From: Oxalobacter sp.
GTDB lineage: Bacteria > Pseudomonadota > Gammaproteobacteria > Burkholderiales > Burkholderiaceae_D
Assembly: GCA_012512465.1 (NCBI GenBank)
Contig: JAAZED010000233.1
Coordinates: 1-9,538, forward strand
DNA: 9,538 nucleotides
Direction of reading: 5' to 3'
Below are positions 6,344 through 9,538 of the stretch, one piece after another. Within the stretch, counting starts at the first letter, position 1. Every line of letters starts with the position of its first letter. The notes under the pieces are model-generated. The model did no database searches. It was not told the origin of the DNA and saw only the letters and a list, made by a program, of their open reading frames with translations. A program made the position numbers and the translations under genes.

Positions 6344-7357
6344 ATGGAAAACACCACCAACGACACCACAACACCAGCCACATCATCTCCCCAGCCGGAG
6401 GCTGTTTCCGAAAAAAGCATTGCCTGGGAAAGAGAAATGATCGAGAAAATGCTGACGGCCGGCCTCAAGGAACAGCGGGCCAAACGCCGTTGGAGTATCT
6501 TTTTCAAATTTGTCGGCATTGCCATTGTCCTCATTATCTTTGGCATGGCAAAGACATTCGATCTTTCCAGCAGCGAAACCGTGCCGATGGAGTCCCATGC
6601 CGCGCTGATCAAGATCAATGGCGTCATCCAGTCTGAAGGAAAGGCTTCTGCCGAAAATATCATCAAGGCATTGCAGAAAGCATTCGGTGAAAAAAAGACC
6701 GTTGGCATTATCCTGCGCATCAACAGTCCGGGTGGAAGTCCTGTGCAGGCGGGCCGTATCTATGATGAAATCCAGCGTTTGAAGCAACAGTACCCGGACA
6801 AGCCCGTGCATGTTGTGGTGGAAGAAATGTGCGCATCCGGCGGCTATTACATTGCTGCCGCTGCCAATAACATCTATGTGGACAAGGCCAGCCTGGTCGG
6901 CTCAATCGGTGTGCTGGTCAATGGCTTCGGCTTTACCGGCCTCATGGACAAGGTTGGCATTGAACGTCGCCTCATGACATCCGGCAAGAACAAGGCATTC
7001 ATGGACCCGTTTTCCCCGCAGAATCCGCAGCAGAAACAGTATGTCCAGGAATTGATTGATGAGATACACGAGCAGTTCATTGCGGTGGTCAAAACCGGCC
7101 GGGGTGACCGCCTGAAAGAAAATGGCAATATATTCAGCGGCCTGGTCTGGACTGGCACCAAGGCCATTGAGCTGGGGCTGGCTGACGAATTGGGTAATGT
7201 GGACAGTGTTGCCAGGGATGTCCTGAAAACCCAGACAATCGTGGACTATACCGAAGAAGAAAAACTCTCTGACCGTGTGCTCAAGAAGCTGGGGGCTTCA
7301 ATGGGAGAGGGCGCTGCCAGATACAGCTCGCAGGAACTCCTGCCGTCGCTGAAATAG
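6344..7357 (+). CDS. SppA-like S49 family signal peptide peptidase
   Basis: Membrane-bound serine protease expected to degrade residual signal peptides or membrane-inserted fragments, with the active site on the outer face of the inner membrane. The 337 residues comprise a disordered N-terminus (1-25), a charged amphipathic segment, one transmembrane helix (about 51-69) after KEQRAKRR (positive-inside, so N-in/C-out), and a ClpP/crotonase-like S49 domain (about 85-300). Catalytic Ser165 lies in CASGGYYIA and Lys215 in TSGKNKA, a 50-residue spacing like short-form Bacillus SppA and unlike the duplicated 67-kDa E. coli enzyme. RINSPGGSP (125-133) and GSIGV (186-190) are further family motifs. 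GAGAG precedes ATG 6344. It lies 20 nt after the HAD gene and ends before a strong terminator, so it is probably the last gene of the rluC operon. Confidence 0.93.
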   Translation: MENTTNDTTTPATSSPQPEAVSEKSIAWEREMIEKMLTAGLKEQRAKRRWSIFFKFVGIAIVLIIFGMAKTFDLSSSETVPMESHAALIKINGVIQSEGKASAENIIKALQKAFGEKKTVGIILRINSPGGSPVQAGRIYDEIQRLKQQYPDKPVHVVVEEMCASGGYYIAAAANNIYVDKASLVGSIGVLVNGFGFTGLMDKVGIERRLMTSGKNKAFMDPFSPQNPQQKQYVQELIDEIHEQFIAVVKTGRGDRLKENGNIFSGLVWTGTKAIELGLADELGNVDSVARDVLKTQTIVDYTEEEKLSDRVLKKLGASMGEGAARYSSQELLPSLK

Positions 7358-7381
7358 GCGTTGGCGAATCAGGAAAACAGG

Positions 7382-7416
7382 ACAAAACGGCCTTGAAAGA
7401 GGCCGTTTTGTTTTTT
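7382..7416 (+). terminator. Strong intrinsic terminator after the S49 peptidase gene
   Basis: A perfect 12-bp stem (7382-7393 with 7400-7411, core AACGGCCT/AGGCCGTT) with a 6-nt apical segment is followed by T6 (7411-7416). It ends the rluC-HAD-S49 unit, 24 bases after the stop codon. Confidence 0.93.
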
Positions 7417-7470
7417 GATGTATAGCTTTAAAATTATTATGCAACATGATGATATAAAAAATATTTTGAA

Positions 7471-7689
7471 GTGGTTGTGAAGAAGATTTTTCCGGTTCTT
7501 GTTGGTATCCTTATCAAGGCCAGCCAGCCTGATGTCTCAATGGATGAAGTCTGGAAAAAGCTGGAAAACATAGCGAAACATGGGGAAGAGAAAGGAAAAG
7601 TGGTGGTGAATGGCTGGACATACCGCATGACGCTCGATGGTGACAAAAATTTCACCTTTTCCGCAACAGCACCCAAACGCCGCAAATAA
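7471..7689 (+). CDS. Small hypothetical protein, 72 residues or fewer
   Basis: I do not recognise this product. The frame has GTG starts at 7471 and 7477 and an ATG at 7540 (residue 24). Codons from about 7500 look genuinely coding and the protein is lysine-rich and soluble-looking: a short hydrophobic start (IFPVLVGILIKA), a probable helix (VSMDEVWKKLENIAKHGEE), a likely beta part (KVVVNGWTYRMTLDGDKNFTFSA), and a basic end (PKRRK). There is no clear Shine-Dalgarno for either GTG. A 13-codon frame starting at ATG 7439 (MQHDDIKNILKWL) ends TGA at 7478-7480, overlapping GTG 7477 by two bases, so the true N-terminus may lie in another frame. The gene stands alone between the S49 terminator and convergent marC, 34 bases away. 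It could be a small real gene or the remnant of a longer one. Confidence 0.5.
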   Translation: MVVKKIFPVLVGILIKASQPDVSMDEVWKKLENIAKHGEEKGKVVVNGWTYRMTLDGDKNFTFSATAPKRRK

Positions 7690-7723
7690 AGCATAAAACG
7701 CAGGGGAAGAAGGGAAAATCGCG

Positions 7724-8428
7724 TTATCCAACAACAATCGGCTTGATACCGAACATATTGATGATTTCGATGACGCCGTTGATGGCAAACTGCACTGCCA
7801 TGCAGATCAGCAGAAAACCCATCACACGCGAGATGGCATCAATGCCGCTGTTGCCGAAAAGCCGCATGATCCAGTTTGAGCTGCGAAGGCATCCCCAGAT
7901 GATCAGCGAGACAATGATCGAAATCGGGATGGGGACCAGTAGATAAACCCAGGTCGATACCCCGCCATCCGCCATGACAGCAGAAGTGGAGGTGATGATC
8001 ATCGCCATTGTGCCGGGACCGGCGGTACTTGGCATTGCCAGTGGCACAAAGGCAATATCGGATTTCTTGTGCAGATTGATCTCAGCTGATTTCAGCTCTG
8101 CTTCGGTTGATTCATGAGGACTCTGATCCGGAAAAAGCATCTTAAAGCCGATCACCGACACAATCAGGCCACCTGCGATACGCAGGCCTGGAATCGAAAT
8201 ACCAAACAGCGACATGACAATCTGCCCGGCATAAAACGTTACCAGCATGATAATGCAGACATAAATGGATGCCTTTAACGACTGCTCATTGCGTTCATCC
8301 GGCGTCATGTGGCCGGAGAGTCCCAAAAGGAGGGCAACCGTTGTGAGCGGATTGGCCAGTGGCAGAATTACTGTCACGCCAAGCAGCGTCAGCTTGAGCA
8401 AGTCGAATAAATCCAGCAGTATTTTCAT
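7724..8428 (-). CDS. marC: MarC family inner-membrane protein
   Basis: Polytopic inner-membrane protein of the MarC (UPF0056) family. Its function is unsettled; the early link of E. coli marC to multiple antibiotic resistance was not upheld. The 234 residues have six hydrophobic segments (about 11-36, 52-74, 79-99, 126-150, 158-179, 201-224). Conserved motifs are [16 protein letters not shown] (22-37), [16 protein letters not shown] (75-90), [19 protein letters not shown] (127-145) and [18 protein letters not shown] (201-218). These resemble E. coli MarC more closely than YchE or YhgN. A hydrophilic loop (100-125) separates the halves. The start [11 protein letters not shown] is the only one that keeps the first helix whole; its upstream sequence has no strong Shine-Dalgarno. 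It diverges from the three-helix protein gene and converges on the small ORF at 7471-7689. Confidence 0.92.
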   Translation of the reverse strand: MKILLDLFDLLKLTLLGVTVILPLANPLTTVALLLGLSGHMTPDERNEQSLKASIYVCIIMLVTFYAGQIVMSLFGISIPGLRIAGGLIVSVIGFKMLFPDQSPHESTEAELKSAEINLHKKSDIAFVPLAMPSTAGPGTMAMIITSTSAVMADGGVSTWVYLLVPIPISIIVSLIIWGCLRSSNWIMRLFGNSGIDAISRVMGFLLICMAVQFAINGVIEIINMFGIKPIVVG

Positions 8429-8460
8429 CGATCAGGAGCAGGACAACTATCTGCTAATAA

Positions 8461-8503
8461 GCTTAACATACATCAGGCTGAGGTTTGCACCTCGCTGTTA
8501 AGC
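8461..8503. promoter_or_regulatory. Nested inverted repeats between marC and the divergent membrane gene
   Basis: An outer perfect 8-bp repeat, GCTTAACA (8461-8468) with TGTTAAGC (8496-8503), encloses a 5-bp hairpin GAGGT/ACCTC (8480-8484 with 8489-8493, loop TTGC). The structure covers the -35 and spacer of the likely + promoter and lies 33 bases upstream of the marC start. Dyad symmetry over a divergent promoter suggests an operator, but no known consensus is recognised. Confidence 0.45.
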
Positions 8504-8512
8504 GGGTATAAC
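8485..8512 (+). promoter_or_regulatory. Sigma-70-like promoter for the three-helix membrane protein
   Basis: TTGCAC (8485-8490), 16-bp spacer, TATAAC (8507-8512). Both hexamers are close to consensus and spacing is acceptable. The predicted start near 8519 lies 13 bases upstream of AGGAGG (8532-8537), which fits a short leader for the gene at 8554. Confidence 0.55.
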
Positions 8513-8553
8513 GAGAAAGATCAAATCCGGCAGGAGGGCACAGCCCGGTATAA

Positions 8554-8979
8554 ATGGAATACAATGCAGCCATTGTGTTTTCAAAAACTACTGATACAAG
8601 CCACACTATGTCATGCCAGCAGCCCAACCCGATTGAAAATTCCCCGCGCATCAGGCGATGGGGGGCGCAACTTGAAAAGCACAGCGCCTACCTGACAGTC
8701 AAATCACTTCTTTTTACCACCGTACTTTTCATTCTTTCAGGCTACGCGCTTGCCTCCTGGCTACTCGGGCAGCAGAATGCAGGATTAAGCCAGGCGGTTC
8801 CCGTTATCCACATGGGCAATGCCGCCCTCATCTTTGTTTCCCTGTATTTCCTGGTTGTGAATTTTCTTTTCAGAGGCCGTCCGCAGGAAATCCGCCTTAT
8901 CCAGCGTTTTATCTGGTACCTGGCCATTCTTTTCATTGTGATGGCCACAGGATTGTGCTCTCTTCTGATGACGCGCTAA
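8554..8979 (+). CDS. Hypothetical three-helix membrane protein, 141 residues
   Basis: Not recognised as any named family. The protein has a polar N-terminus with a basic patch RIRRW (32-36), then three strong hydrophobic helices at about 51-71, 84-106 and 119-138, with basic RGRPQEIRLIQR (107-118) between helices two and three. By the positive-inside rule the N-terminus is cytoplasmic and the C-terminus periplasmic. ATG 8554 gives the longest form; AGGAGG (8532-8537) ends 16 nt before it, rather far, but a GGGC/GCCC mini-hairpin (8536-8546) could shorten the distance. ATG 8608 (residue 19, MSCQQPNP) is an alternative without a good ribosome site. It has its own likely promoter and is divergent from marC. 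No catalytic or metal-binding motif stands out. Confidence 0.72.
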   Translation: MEYNAAIVFSKTTDTSHTMSCQQPNPIENSPRIRRWGAQLEKHSAYLTVKSLLFTTVLFILSGYALASWLLGQQNAGLSQAVPVIHMGNAALIFVSLYFLVVNFLFRGRPQEIRLIQRFIWYLAILFIVMATGLCSLLMTR

Positions 8980-9017
8980 AAAACACCGGATCGTTGCTGG
9001 AGGCCGCATCGAATCGG

Positions 9018-9045
9018 AAAAGCGGGATTCCATGAACCAATCCGC
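9018..9045 (-). terminator. Possible intrinsic terminator for the right-edge minus-strand gene
   Basis: Minus strand: GCGGATT (9045-9039), 9-nt loop, AATCCCGC (9029-9022) with one bulged base, then TTTT (9021-9018). It lies 15 bases past the TGA at 9061. The short U run and the bulge make it weak. Confidence 0.35.
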
Positions 9046-9060
9046 CGGCAGATTAGCGAT

Positions 9061-9538
9061 TCACGATTTTTTCTGTAGCGATATTGCCGATCTGGAAAGT
9101 TTTTCACCGGCATCGCCCGAAGCCATTTTTTCCAGCTTGATATGACTATAGAAGCAGCCGGAAGCAATGCCGCAGACATCTACAGCGTGAGGGGGGTCAT
9201 GTCTGAACCGCCGGTTTTTTAAAGAACGTATTACCTGTTCCTGAACGGCATGAAAAATTTCTTCATCGGGCACAGTTTTTCCAGGTTGGCAATGGGCTGG
9301 GGTGCAGCGTATTCATCGATCGATTTTTCCAGTTTCCGGTAGCAGGAAGCGTGCATGGCATCCTTGTCCTGCCCATAGCGGCCATCGGCAAAGATGGCGG
9401 TCAATACCTGCAGACACTGTCTGCTGCCCTGTGCGGCGCCAGAGCGAAGTGACACAACAACCCCACCGATATCCTTTTCCCGCGCATAGGTATCAGCCAG
9501 CGGCAGTCCCGCATCACCATTGCCCATCTCTATTGCAC
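9061..9538 (-). pseudogene. Sel1-like protein gene, 5' end outside window, apparently frameshifted
   Basis: The frame ending at TAA 9231-9233 is open to the window edge (AIEMGNGDAGLPLADTY...). It contains Sel1-like sequence: GNGDAGLPLADTY, then AAQGSRQCLQVLTAIFADGR and YGQDKDAMHASCYRKLEK. It stops shortly after ANLEKLCP in an out-of-place MKKFFMPFRNR. The -1 frame continues with gene-like sequence VPDEEIFHAVQEQVIRSLKN, then DVCGIASGCFYSHIKLEKM, to TGA at 9061-9063. Shifting frame in the run of five A (minus strand; T5 at 9276-9280 on +) joins them as ANLEK-TVPDEEIF. The Sel1-like part followed by a LEKTVP-type segment reminds me of DUF6396-type proteins, but I cannot confirm this. A sequencing error or programmed -1 slippage on A-AAA are alternatives. 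The real start is outside the window. Confidence 0.55.

Noticed and set aside
7690..7723. Terminator between the small ORF and marC
   Set aside because: Only a 5-bp AACGC/GCGTT pairing around a 19-nt loop with a poor T tract; too weak to call.
1..9538. CRISPR array, tRNA/rRNA genes, phage or complete IS genes
   Set aside because: No regularly spaced direct repeats, cloverleaf or CCA ends, integrase or transposase motifs were seen on either strand.

Overview
The window looks like chromosomal housekeeping sequence from a betaproteobacterium, most likely Burkholderiales. The RNase E N-terminal half, the divergent rne/rluC arrangement, the HAD phosphatase and S49 peptidase after rluC, and moderate G+C all fit that. 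Oxalobacteraceae (for example Oxalobacter) is my best guess, but no rRNA or other taxonomic marker is present, so this is inference.

Layout: the left edge holds the 3' part of a Sel1-repeat protein gene (+). It converges on a full-length RNase E gene (rne, -) across a shared bidirectional terminator. Next comes a long gene-free region (3828-4584) that should contain the rne leader and the rluC promoter. It carries the most unusual object here: a ~181-bp imperfect palindrome (3879-4059) with TA at both outer ends, resembling a MITE-like repeat lying inside the presumed rne 5' leader. On the + strand follow rluC (23S rRNA pseudouridine synthase), a HAD-IA (Gph-like) phosphatase and a membrane-anchored SppA-like S49 peptidase, closed by a strong intrinsic terminator (7382-7416).

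The right third is more accessory. It has a 72-codon hypothetical ORF (+), marC (-), a divergent unrecognised three-helix membrane protein (+) whose likely promoter lies inside nested inverted repeats, and at the right edge a minus-strand gene (Sel1-like, incomplete at its 5' end) that appears to be broken by a one-base frameshift in an A5 run.

Functional links: RNase E (mRNA decay, rRNA/tRNA processing) and RluC (23S rRNA modification) diverge from one intergenic region, an order also seen in other proteobacteria. The HAD and S49 genes probably share the rluC transcript, because gaps are short and only one clear terminator follows them. The rest are independent units. I see no tRNA, rRNA, CRISPR array or complete insertion sequence.
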